A DNA stretch of 64,000 nucleotides, from contig JACMZG010001911.1 of assembly GCA_018340805.1 (NCBI GenBank), positions 53,356,883-53,420,882 of the forward strand, given 5' to 3'. Position 1 is the stretch's first letter. Every line of letters begins with the position of its first letter. Positions 38,601-51,400 of this stretch are shown here, piece by piece. Made by a program: the position numbers and the translations under genes. Origin of the DNA: Microvelia longipes. Its lineage: Eukaryota; Arthropoda; Insecta; Hemiptera; Veliidae. Under the pieces are notes generated by a model. The model ran no database searches and was not told the origin of the DNA. It worked only from the letters and a program-made list of their open reading frames with translations.

Positions 38601-41600
38601 AGCTTTAAAAATTTAAAACAATAGGTAGTAACCCTAATTAACCGAGTCAAGCATGAGAATTTTCCATATCGAGTTGGAACGGTGGAAAAACAACTTCATC
38701 ATGACTATTTTTTCCAACTGCTGGGAAAGAAGATTTAGGATCAGCCAGGTCAAGATACGTCTGGTTTATAAATTCTATATCTTTCCCAACTGGCCAGTTC
38801 TCCATTGAGTCGACTAACCAGCTTGGTCCATTCCACCAGAGACAAGAGTCCTTTATTTCTGCTCCATTAGGTATCGACTTCGTAAGAAGGTCTGCTGGAT
38901 TATCTCTTCCTTTAATAAAACGAAACTGCACATCCGATAGCTTTTTTATAACCCGAATTCTGTTCCGAACAAATACTGGTAGCACGCGATCAGCATTCAG
39001 CCAATGCAGGACACATTTAGAATCAGTCCATAAGAACGAATTTTGAACAGATGTTACACTCTCACGCACAAATTTTATGGCTCTGGTACAAACTGTAACT
39101 GCAAGCAACTCCATTCGTGGAATAGTAATTTGCCTTTTATTATTGGTTGTTTATACCTACATTTTGAAAATACCAAAGACGATTCAATGGTACCGTTAGA
39201 CATAATAAGTCGAAGGTAAATACATGTACCAAATATTTCTTCTGAGGCATCACAAAAGCAGTGTAAATCTATGGTAACAGCCTTATGGACAGGAATAAGC
39301 CGTAGAATTTTAACTTGCAAAAGTGATTTAAGATCAATTTCAATTTCTAGCCATTCCTCGATTTCTTGCACGGTTTCGTCCCAATCCTTCACATTTTCAC
39401 ACGTGTTTTTTTAAAAATAGCCGTGCTCGAACTAAAGCAGGATTGAACAACCCCAAAGGATCATAAATTGTTGCGATAGTTTTTAAAATTGACCGTTTTG
39501 TCACCTCGTTCTCTATATTAGCTTTAAAATTATCTTTTAATGAAAGAGAGTCATTTATTGTTGACCAAATCATACCCAGAACGTTTACTGCGTCGCCCTG
39601 AATTCTGTCTGCTTCGGGAATGTAGGCTCGAAGTTGTTGATTATTACTTGCCCATTCTCTTAGATTCATTTATGCATCCCAAAAGGTTGCCTTAGCTCGA
39701 TCATAAAAATCGAATGCCTCTCTAGTATCGCTTACACCAAATACCATATTGTCGACATAAAAGCTATCCACAAGACGTTGCTTCCATGGATTGTTTGATC
39801 TCAGTATTAACGTTCTAACCGTAACATTTAATAAGAATGGACTAGAGACGACCCCGAATGGTACTCGGCAAAACCTAAATTCTTTAATGTTATCCGGAGT
39901 GGGGCTTTTATTAGTATCGCAAACCCAAAGAATACGCGTGTAATCCCGGTCACTCTCTTCGAGAGCGAGTTGAAGAAAGGCCTTGTCTATGTCAGCTACC
40001 ATTGCAATTTCATACAGTCTGAATTTGATGATTAAAGCTGTAAGGTTTTCTAACAACAGTGGTCCTCTATAGAGACAGTCGTTTAAGCTATTATTCTCTC
40101 TACTTAATCTGGCTGAAGCATCGTAAACCACCCTAACCCTTTTATTCTCTTTAAACACAGGATGATGTGGGATGTAATTAACTAGATCATCTTTAGGATC
40201 AACTTGTTCGATGATTCCTAATAATTCCTGCTCCTTCTTGACCCCATATTCCTGAAGAAGGGCTTTATTACTCTCGAACCGCTTAAACAGGCCACGCAAT
40301 CGCCCTAACGCTAAGTGGTAGTTGGTAAATTTGGGGGATATTCAACCCATGGCCACTTGACTTCATAACGATCAACCCTGTGAGTGATATTATTGTAGTA
40401 TTTAGACAAGGCTATATCGTCGTCTTCCCGGTATGGTGAATCTACTATTCCGATATTTTCCAATTTATATAAACTATCTAAAGAAACTGGTGTATCAACT
40501 TGAGCCGTCCATGTTAAATAAGCTGCTGTCTTTGGATTTGAATCTTCATAACCAACCCTCCTGACAACATCCACCCCAGCTTAGAATTAATCATATACAG
40601 ACCTGGCTTGAGCTCTACCTTTTCGCCTGTCACTAAATCCTAATAATAGTCATTGCCAATAATTAAATATATTTTCTGATCAGAGGATGACAGATTTTTG
40701 TCAGCTAGAAAGAATTTTGAAAGATCAACATTTAGATCTCTTTTATTTATCACATTTGTTTTGAAAGGACCAGTTAAAATCGGAATATTATTTGCTTTCA
40801 GCGTAACCTTTTCACCTGTTACAAGCTGCAAATCGATGTCAACTAACTTACTCGTGATCGTAAGTGGTTTTTCAGATCCGAACGTGAATAACGATAGCCT
40901 CTGGGTTTGTAACATAGGCGTTTGCAGCCTTTCCGCTAATTGACGGCTAATAAAGGTTCGTTGTGCTCTTCCGTCAAATAGAGTTCTAATTCTCTCTGAT
41001 CTATTTCCACACATAACTTCCGCCTCGGCGGTTTGCATCAAAACACTTTCACTTACTGCTACAAGCCCTGTCTCTATATTATCTACCATTCCCAAGTCTG
41101 CTTCTGTCGTAAAGTTTGAAGAAGATTCTCCCAATTCAGTAATTAAATTATGAGTTGAACTTTCAATTTTCTGAACAGTCGATTCCGGGAATTTTCTTAA
41201 ACATAAACTACGGTGATGGCTTTTCGTTTGGCCGCAGTAATAGCAAGGCTTGTCCACTTTACAAAATTTAATAGAATGCAAATTACTGAGACAAATAAAG
41301 CAAAGTCCTTTTATTTCTTTTTTCTCTCATCAATCGAGGGATACTTACTACACTCGTCACTCCAGTGCGACTCTTTACAGAAGATACAGGTCTTACCTTT
41401 AGTGTATCTTTTTCTTGCTAGTAACATCTCTGCTGAATTTGAGTCTGGAAAGTAGATCTGGTCTGAGCCAACCATGCCTTCAGGATATGTTGTTTTCAAC
41501 CCCTCATCCTTTTCTCTCGCAGTAATTATTCCTCTCAACTCACTCCTTAAATTTTCGGTGTCAATAACTTTACCCTTAAATATTTCATAAAGTTTTATTA

Positions 41601-44600
41601 AAATTTCAGAGGGAAATTTACTTGTAATTATAGACACGAAATTATTATGTTTAATGTCCTCACATAGAGCCTCAATCGAGCGTAAATGTCTTTCAATGCA
41701 ATCAAAACAGCGTCGCAATGAAAGAGTACTAATGGTTGTTACAGGCTTAAGTTTCCTAAGTGCATTATAATGTAATGAAATAATAATCGATGCGTCCCCG
41801 TAGCGATCTTCAAGCAACCTAATAGCGGCAGAATAGTTATCCTCTGTGACACCTAACCCATCAATTGTCCCCAGGGCTTCCCCAAATAATTGTGATTTCA
41901 GATAGTTAAATTTGGTAATAGGATCTATATTAGTATGGTGGATAGCACTGTTAAATGAGTCCCAAAACCTTTTCCATTCTAAAATATTTCCACTGAATTT
42001 AGGTAAACAGAGTTTGGTAATTTTACAACATCTGGTTTTGTTGATAGTTCAATCGGGGTTTCCCTTCTCTGACCAATACTACTTAGACCTTCTCTAATGG
42101 CTTGCGCCATTCCTGTAACCATATCAATATTTTCTCTACGCATTGCCATAATAATATCATTGACCGATGTTGATGTTGAAGGATGTTCTATTATCTTATT
42201 TTGGTTCTCTATTGTACCCATCTCTTCTAATGTTGCAAGCTCAGAGATTAAATCATTGCATCTATAATATCTTTTCTGATACTCCTCTTCCTCCTCAATA
42301 TATTTCGTTACTTCATTTTCATTTTCTAGAGACTGCTCTAATAATCTACCCCGAGTTAATTCTACTTTTGCTAAGTGTTTTGAATTTTACGTAAATATTC
42401 TTTCGTTTTTCTAAGATCATAAGCATCTGCTTTTAGGTACACCTCAATCTTCTTCATAATTTCCACAAGTCTATAGTTATCAAGAGCCAATACCCTTCTC
42501 TGAATGCCCTGTAGATTGGCCATTTTATCAGAGTAAACTCCTTAAAAGTTTATACAAAAATTAACAAGAAGGCTACACTTCTTTAAGCACTATAAATAAA
42601 CAAAAAAAAATACCACCCGTCAGTCTGTGATCTAATCTTCCGCTCTTGCTATCATGTCATGAAACTAGTTCTATAATGTAAAACCCATACTTTTATTCTA
42701 ATCTAGTCTATTCAAACTCATTCAACTATTTTCTTTCACTATTTATTTTAAGTAATGAAAACTGACAATTTCAAGAAAATTCAAAACAAAACAAAATCCA
42801 AAATATTCATGTTACCATGACAATAAGACGATTTGTCGAACGTCGAAAAATAATAAAAAATTAAAAATAATAGACCGTTAAAATTTTATAAGAGGACCAA
42901 CTACTCTTACTCTTAAGTAACTGGTGTTTACTTTTATTAAATAGTTTGGTTTTTTTGTTTTTAAGTAAAAATATAGGACTAATTACCGAGTAAATATTAA
43001 ACCGGTGATAACTTGGACGTTTTTAAAACAGCATCCTTACTAAGATTACTCACCAAATGATTGCTCTGAGTCCATTTCATCATTGGTAACAAGGAAGTAA
43101 GAACCTCCGTAGACGCAGTATTTCACAGTTTTAAACATTGTTGATTCAGAAAATGCAACAACGACACTAAATTCAAAATTCTCTTGATTTGAATCAGTTT
43201 TCTGTACAATTTCTTTTTCAAAAGGATTATTTTCATTTCTATCTAAGACAAATACATCCGACTCATTCATCTGAAAAATTGAATGAATTAGTGATTAATA
43301 ACCTGACGAATTGCATGCATTGCATTGCAATGCAGGAAATATGGTTAATGTTCAACGTTTTCAGAAAAGCTACTCTAGAAATTGCTATGTATTTCACAGG
43401 TCAAATGAGAAAGAGTAAGATTGTAAAGTGATAAATGGATGTTATAGTGTTAGTAAGAAGAATCGAGGTTTGACCTTACTTGTAAATTTATAACAATCCT
43501 TATAAGTCAATCCAATGACTGCACATTTTGTTTATACTCGCTTTGTGACGCAAACTTTCAAGGTAAAAGATTTTAAAAGAAATAATAAATCTTAATTAAA
43601 TTTTTAGTTTCTATATTAATTGAAAAATCAGCTAGCAAAAATACTTAGACCATTTTTGGCCGAACGCCATTAGGGGCAACATTCCAGCTTTTTCATAAAA
43701 ACGTTATTTACTAATGATTGTGGATAATACAAAAATTATTTGTAAGAGTTGATGCGGTTTTAGTAGTTTGATAAGACATGTAAGAGAAACAATCCAGGGA
43801 TTGCACTCATGTGGTTTCAGAGAGATTTGCTTTTTATAGATAATACGGTGATGGTTGATGAAGTATGGAGATAGAATAGAAATAATCGAATTTTGTGGGA
43901 CATCAATTGATAAATAACTTATATTGAAAATATGATAAAATATAATTTTATGAAGTATGATAATAAAAGGTTAACTGAATTAAAATTATAAATTTATATA
44001 GAAAGCTGGTCTCGAGGCCGCCGACTCCTCGCATAGGATTGTTAGGAAGAGTGGAAGAGTGTTTGTGGAAAGGGTTTGATACTACAGGGTTGGGATGTTC
44101 GATTAAGGATTCATTTATAGCGGGATATGTAAAGATCTCGGACAAAAGGAACCATAATGTAGCTGTGAAGCTTTTGGTTTGATACGTAAAGGTGCATTTG
44201 TTATGGAATGAAAGAATTTGGATTCTTGGATCCGAAGATGATTGGGAGTTTTAAGGCATGTTGCTACTCTTTACTTTTTGATCCTAGGCCTTAGCTGGCT
44301 TCAATACGACTCTATGTTTATTACTTAGTGATAGCTTAGACCTACAGTCCAAAATACTTGACTGGAACTTAAACTTGGTGTTGTCTCAGTTCGTTTTGTG
44401 TTTATTTGGTGTTGCCAATTTAAACGTCGGTCAAGCTCAAGGCCAAGGTATTGGTTGTGGGTGTATACAATGAGTAAAAGTGACATAAACACTTTTCTGC
44501 TCGTTTATCATTATCCTTTATTTCCTCAACTGTAGTAAAGACAGTCCAGGGATATTGAATTATAACATCATGATGACTAATTCTTAAATTGCTTCTTCTA

Positions 44601-47600
44601 ATATCGTTTAAAATAACTGCTGAAATTGCTTAAATTACCTTTGGAAATTTGCGTAAAATGCTTTCTTTTTGTTTACAAGAGTAACACCCAGTGTATACTC
44701 TAAATTTCATACTTAATGCTACATTTATTATAGCTTGGGCAAATGCTGATTGACCTTCGTTTACTAAAATTGACTCTTGTGGACGACCTACCGACTTGGC
44801 TAGAGATAACATGTCGTAAGCCTGCAAATCGAAATAAAATTAGAAAACATAGATACCCTTTAAAACAGGTAAAAGTATCAAAAATCCTTCTTTGCCGTCA
44901 TGTAATACGATTTAGTTATCACATAGGGTTTACGATTTAGTTACAATGTGGGTCTCTTAGGCGGTGTAAGAGTCAGCCGTATTCCAATAAAATTATATAT
45001 TTAGAGGGCTTAGATATGTCTCAACAAAGTTAGCTGCTTTAGATAATATCCAGTACTTTCTTTTTGTTTCCAATCAGCTTACTTATCCACATTGCCATTG
45101 AAATTACATTTTACCTTCAAGACATTTAAGCATTTATTTCCTCTTTTAACAAGAATGTGCTTGATGCACTTTTTAATTTTTGCCATTGATGTTAAAATTT
45201 GCCGAAAGGTAGATAATATTGAGACTATATCTATATTTTTAGCCTAAGCTTTACTTAGGCTGCATCTTTACAGACTTAACACGAAGTATGATGGCAACAG
45301 CTATCTATATGCATCTACCATATATGCATCTTGACATTAAGATATCATGCAAAAACCTCTTACAAGTTGATTAGAGATAAAATGTAATTACCGTAGTATA
45401 ATAAAGAGGAACTGTAGCAGATTCTTCTAATGTCCAATTATGTGGTTTCTTCCAACACAATATCGGATCAATTTCTAGATAATTGTCATTAGTTAGCCTT
45501 CCTAGACCAAATACTTCATCATTTTTCATTTTTCCGGAATATTCAATTACTCCAAACTACAAACAAAAATATTAGTATAGAATGTTATCTAGTGTCTGGC
45601 TCCAAAATAAGTTGGTCCGCTAATCTACAGTTCTAAATAAATACTTAAAACCATCCAACGCACGTATTTTTAGCTCGACAAAGTATTATTATTAGAAAAA
45701 TTACAACGGGCTTCTAAAAAAAGGGTTTGGTCGGTTTGTTGTATTTGAGATAAAAATGTATAACTAGTAGTTACTTACATTGTTCGATTTCTCCGGAAAT
45801 ACTGTGTTCTGTAAATTCAATCCTAGGAACTTTAAGTCGATATTTTTACATCTGAAACAAAAAAATACTTAAGCAAATGTGTTCTGCTATCATAAAAATG
45901 TTCTCAAGTTCCTCTAAGCTAGTAATATCGTAGTCGGATAAACCTATATTTTTCTAGACTAAGAGGAGGTACAAATCTTAAAAAGTGTTTTAAGATTTTT
46001 AAATTCTGAAGGCCTGTGTAATTGGCACCCTAATTTTTGAGGTTTGAATTAATTATTTATCAGGCAAATAACTTTATTTTATTTACTAAGCAAAAAAATA
46101 TTTTTCAAGTAAAACTACAGCTTGGTCCACGTAGCCCAGTTTTGCCCCCTGGTGACAATTATATCCTAGTTGGTGTATCTCCTCAGAACTGTTTTATCCT
46201 ATTCAATAAAACTAATAGATTTTTAATTAACATCGGTTTATTAATTATAAAAAAACTTTCATAATAATAAATAAGCCCGTACCTAACATGGCTTCAGTCG
46301 AAAACCTTCTTTCTTCCTGTGTTGCCAGTGTATTTATAACTAAGTAAAGGTCTAAACGAAGATCTATATGTAACAAGAACTTACTTGACACTGTTGAGTG
46401 GTGCTATAGACGTATTAGTTTCATTAGATTCGCTGCTTAAATCAACTCGTTTGTTTCGTAAGCAACCCCACACTCCATTACTACAGACTGAAAATTTTAA
46501 ATTTTTTGATATCTGGTCCTTATAGAACGAAGTATTTTCATTAAACGGTGGAGATGACTCATCTATAAATATATATCTGAAAAATAAATCATACGCATGT
46601 AATACGCCGTAGCACCTTGTAAGAGTTCTATAGTTTTAATCACCAATACAGTAATAAATAAGTACGATTATTAAAGTTATAAAACGTCTAATTTCTTCCG
46701 GAAATGTATCAGAGAAAAGCTAATCCCGGAACATAATACATCATACTGATCTTATTACATCTTGTACAAGATATGTATTATTTTATAAACATATCATTTG
46801 CGATCTAATAAATTCGGACTCTTCTCAAGTAATTATTCAATGTAATTAAGACAGAGAGAATCATTCAGGTAGCTTTTATGGTAGTAGTAGGATCTAGCAG
46901 TGTTTTTAAAATTCGTTTTACTAATCCATAATGCTCCTAATCTATTTATTATTTTGCGTACTCAAAACTAAAGACCATCAGTTATCATGAGAATAACAAC
47001 GAAAAATATCCCTAACATATTCTTGAAAAAGTTAGAAAATGCATTAGTCGAAACTAATGTATTCTAAGAGATTAGTACAAACTGAAATGTGTAAGCAAGA
47101 GTAAAATGTTATGGGAATTTCAATATGGATGGATGAAAAAAGTTTCCTGTAGCTTTGGAGATAAAAATGAGCATTTAGTTAAATATATAATCTGAGAAAG
47201 TTTGCTATATTTAGGATTAACAAATAGCAGACTTTACAGAATGATCCGAGAAATGGTTTTTCAATAACTATTCCAAAGTATTTATCTTATCTTGGTGCCT
47301 ATGCTACCGTATTCCATGCTGAAGCCCATGCCATTTTGGGTTGTGCTCGCGTTCTTTTAAGTGATTCAAGAGCAGGTAGTTAATCAATTAATTAGGTAGT
47401 AGTTAATTGACGCTTAATAAATTTGATAACTTTGAGCTTTTGGACTGTCAAGAATTTTAAAATAATTAAATAATTAATGAAGACCTCAGTCCTTTGAAAT
47501 ATTTAAATTTTGCAGATATAATTAAGTCAAAATCATTTGGTACCAGGTCGTTCCGGAATTGAAAGCAATAAAAATGGTGATCTACTGGCACGTTTAGGAT

Positions 47601-48280
47601 CTGGCTAATTCCTACAAGCCTAGAACCTATATTTGGCATTCTAAATTAGGTTATAAGGACTTAGCTTAAACAATCTTTTAGCAATGACTTTAGTGATGAG
47701 TAACATTGTTGTCTATAGTAGTGAGTAGTTGTCGAAGACTACCTAAACTCATGCTTTCTGGTCCTTCTGATTAAACGAGCCAAGACTTTATTGTCACTAA
47801 GCAAAGGAATTTGTCATAACATGACAGAAGTTCTTACTGGTCATTGCAGACTCAAAAGACATTTGCGTCTAATGGATCTAGTGAGCTACCCAATATACAG
47901 ATTTAGCTATGAAGAAGATGAAACACCATCACATCTGATTGGGTAGTGTCCTGCTTTGAACTCCCAAGGTTTACGACCATTAATGAATTTAATGAAAGAA
48001 ATAGAGATCATTGAGATAATAAAATTTTGCCAATCCACTTTAATTTTTAATCGTTTGAAAGATACCTTGTAAATGGCTCATATAGTGTTTCATAGTTTTT
48101 GCATAAGGTCCATAACCTTTTAACTTTTTTTGTAAGGTCCATTTTATAATCCATTTACATATATTAGCGAATTTCCTTTGAAAATTCGCCTAATGGGATA
48201 GGCGTCATGGCGGAATTCGAACCTCGGACCACGACACAAATCCGTTTCAGAGTCCTAATGACGAAAAAAATTTTTGCGAA

Positions 48281-48372
<92 letters not shown>

Positions 48373-48385
48373 TATAATATATATA

Positions 48386-48430
<45 letters not shown>

Positions 48431-51400
48431 TATATATGTATTATAATATATAATATATATATAATATATGTATTTCTGACACTTTCTTGTAAACACTCTA
48501 TCTTTCGAACGGATTAATATTTTTTAACCAAACCTGGTACAAAAATCAACCTTCGGGAGGACACAAATCCTATTGAAAACCAAGTTTTTGTGACGTCATT
48601 AACCCGGTTTGCTGAGTCAGCGAAATTTTCAAAAAATCGGCAAAATTCAGGGTAATATTTTTTGCCGCGAAAAAGGCCAATTTTTATGTTTTTTGAGACG
48701 CTGAATCGAATGGAATTGGTCCGAAGTCGATACGACTACTCTAAGTGACCAAAAAGTTGAAAAAACCGTTCTAAATTACCGAAAACCAAAATTTGGGTCG
48801 ATAAAAAATAAATTTTGAGTAGCGTGTCATTTTCTATGTAATTTTGGGCGCTGAGTCGAATGAAACCGGTCCGAAGTAAATACGACCACTTTAAGTTACC
48901 AAAAAGTCGAAAAAACCACAAAAATTATAGAAAACCAAAATTACGGTCAATAAAAATTAAATTCGAGTAGGGTGTGTTTTCAATGTTTTTGGGCCTCTGA
49001 GATGAATGCCAGTGGTCCGGAGTCAATACGACCACTCAAACTCAAGGTACCTGGGTTCACATCCTGAAAGGTTCGATAATTTTTTATCGTTTTTCTACTA
49101 AATATAAGTTTACAACTAGAAAATAATTCTGGCGCGGTGGTCCGCATTTCGGGCGAATTTCCTTTGGATGCGAGCATTAAAACCCAGAGTACCTGGGTTC
49201 AAATCCTAGTAGGGACATTAATTTTTTATCGTTTTTTTACCTAATATAGGTTTACAACTAGAAAATAATTCTGGCGCGGTGGTCCGCATGTCGGGCGAAT
49301 TTCCTTTGAATGCGTGTTTCCGTGCTTTTTATATAAGTTTCCACTACTAAATAAATAATTCCGGCGCGGTGGTCCGCTGTCGGGCGAATTTCATTTAGAA
49401 TACGTGTTTCCGTGCTAAACAACCCTTTTCTTGCTTATGCAGGAACCATGCCCATTGCGTGGTTCCGGTTCATGCTTTAGAACCTAAGCAGTTACTCAAT
49501 TGTCAAGCACTGCTCGTAACTCATTTTGTCTGTATTTTCCGAAGGAAATGCGCTAAAACCTTTAAAGATAACTGACTAAGCTTAATGATAAGTAACTAAG
49601 CTTTAAACTAGTGCAAATAATAGTGTGTACTTCTAATTTTAGAAGCATAGTTTTGTACAACAACTGGATGATTATGCGCATTTCCTTTGGAAAATACAGA
49701 CAAAATGAGTTACGAGCAGTGCTTGACAATTGAGTAACTGCTTAGGTTCGAAGCATGAACCGGAACCACGCAATGGGCATGGTTCTTGCATAAGCAAGAA
49801 ATGGGTTGTTTAGCACGGAAACACGCATTCTAAATGAAATTCGCCCGACAGCGGACCACCGCGCCGGAATTATTTATTTACTAGTTGTAAACTTATATAA
49901 TGTAAAAAGCACGGAAACACGCATCCAAAGGAAATTCGCCCGACATGCGGACCACCGCGCCAGAATTTTATTATTTATATTCATTTATCTTTCTTTTTTT
50001 TTACTTCACATATATTTATCAGTATATCTTACCCTATAAAATAACCTCTTTGGAACGGGCATAATAAACCCACTTAAGAGGTCAAAATGCCTTTGAGTTA
50101 ATCTCCACTGCAAAAAAGTTGTATTAATGATTTGCTCATATAATAATAAACAGTCCATAGTATTTAAAATTATTACCTCACATTACGGGAGGATGGTTTA
50201 GTCTCCAGCACCTTATCAATATCCGACTTAGTACTGTACTTTATAATAATAAAGTTGATTACTGATTTCTTATCACTTAAAGATCTTATTACGTCTCCGA
50301 ATTCACTGCAAGATGTGTTCATATAAACATTATTGCTGGAGTTCAATGCTTTCTGTAATGAAGTCAAAATTATTAAAAAAATAAACAAGTATACTAATGT
50401 TGCCAAGAAACATAATGTACTTTTTTTTGTGATCATTAGTTTTTTTATTTTATTTTATGAGTGATATAATTTTGCATATTTATTCTGCCGATACTAGATA
50501 AAATAGAATTTAATACTGCAGCAAAGGAAACAGTCATGTCTCGTAAAAGTAATTACCTGCAGCCGCTTGCATCTTGGTAGGTCGCTAAAGAGCCAAACTT
50601 TGTTAAAGGTGTGTGCTAATTTATGAAGCTCGTTTATATAATCCTATTTTACAGCTAAATTGCATATTATTCTATTTAATAGTGATTACAGCATTAAAAT
50701 TATAAAATAATTTCAAATATGTCGAAATTAGGCTGTTGTATTAACTTAGTAAGCTGTTTATTGTACTTATCATGTTTACCTTTTTGTAGAGATTTGCTAG
50801 GCTACCTTGATTATTCTGCTGAAAGACAGGAGCCAAATGATTAACGTTAAGATGTTTACTATCTCCACAGTGTATAAGATATAAAGAAGTGGGAGAATTA
50901 ATCAGAGTTTCAACAATATTATTAAGTTTCTTTTCGCAAATAATCAGGTAGTTTCCATTTTCAGGATTGATCACTGTACTCACTATTCTAATGTTTATCT
51001 GAAAAAACAAATTATCTACATAACTACCTCTAAAGTTGATTTACGTTTCTGGCATGACACAAAGGAGTAAAAACTGACGACTGTCTCTCAATTTAAATAA
51101 GGTCCTTTAGTATTGCCAACCTATCAACTTCACTGTGAAATGCCAATGACCGTCTCTAGTTAGAACGGACTTGGCGGGACCAAAAGGTTGATTTCCCTTC
51201 TTTTTTAGACCAAAGACTTGGCAACAGTCTATGGTTCAACGATGAAATGAACATTTTAAAAACAATTTTCATAACCTATAGTGTTAATGTAACCGGTGGC
51301 CCTAACAAAATAGTAAGTACTCATAAAACGGTAGATATGTTTAAATTTGAAGCTTAGGTTCATGATAAAATTACCTTAGATTGTTTGATGAGTTTAGATT

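Larger units (their letters stand above)
36932..42822 (-). mobile_element. BEL/Pao LTR retrotransposon, 5.9 kb, both LTRs and TSD
   Basis: Two 168-bp LTRs (TGTC...GACA) bound the element, and the 5-bp target duplication ATAAG lies at 36927-36931 and 42823-42827. Coding order on the minus strand is gag, aspartic protease, RT, RNase H, integrase: the BEL/Pao order. The LTRs differ at four of 168 positions, so insertion is fairly recent. It is inserted in intron 18 of the synthase-like gene, in the same orientation. The interior carries several frameshifts and stops, so this copy is probably not autonomous. Confidence 0.95.
46577..50176. other. Intron 13 of the synthase-like gene, repeat-filled
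   Basis: Contains a plus-strand LINE RNase H remnant, a SINE-like piece, a long (TA)n tract, a 150-bp tandem repeat and a fold-back repeat, each listed separately. Nothing is recognised at 46577-47240. Confidence 0.6.

Noticed and set aside
39670..40299. YVDN instead of YVDD as an inactivating RT mutation
   Set aside because: YVDN may occur in other BEL/Pao reverse transcriptases, so I do not count it as a lesion.
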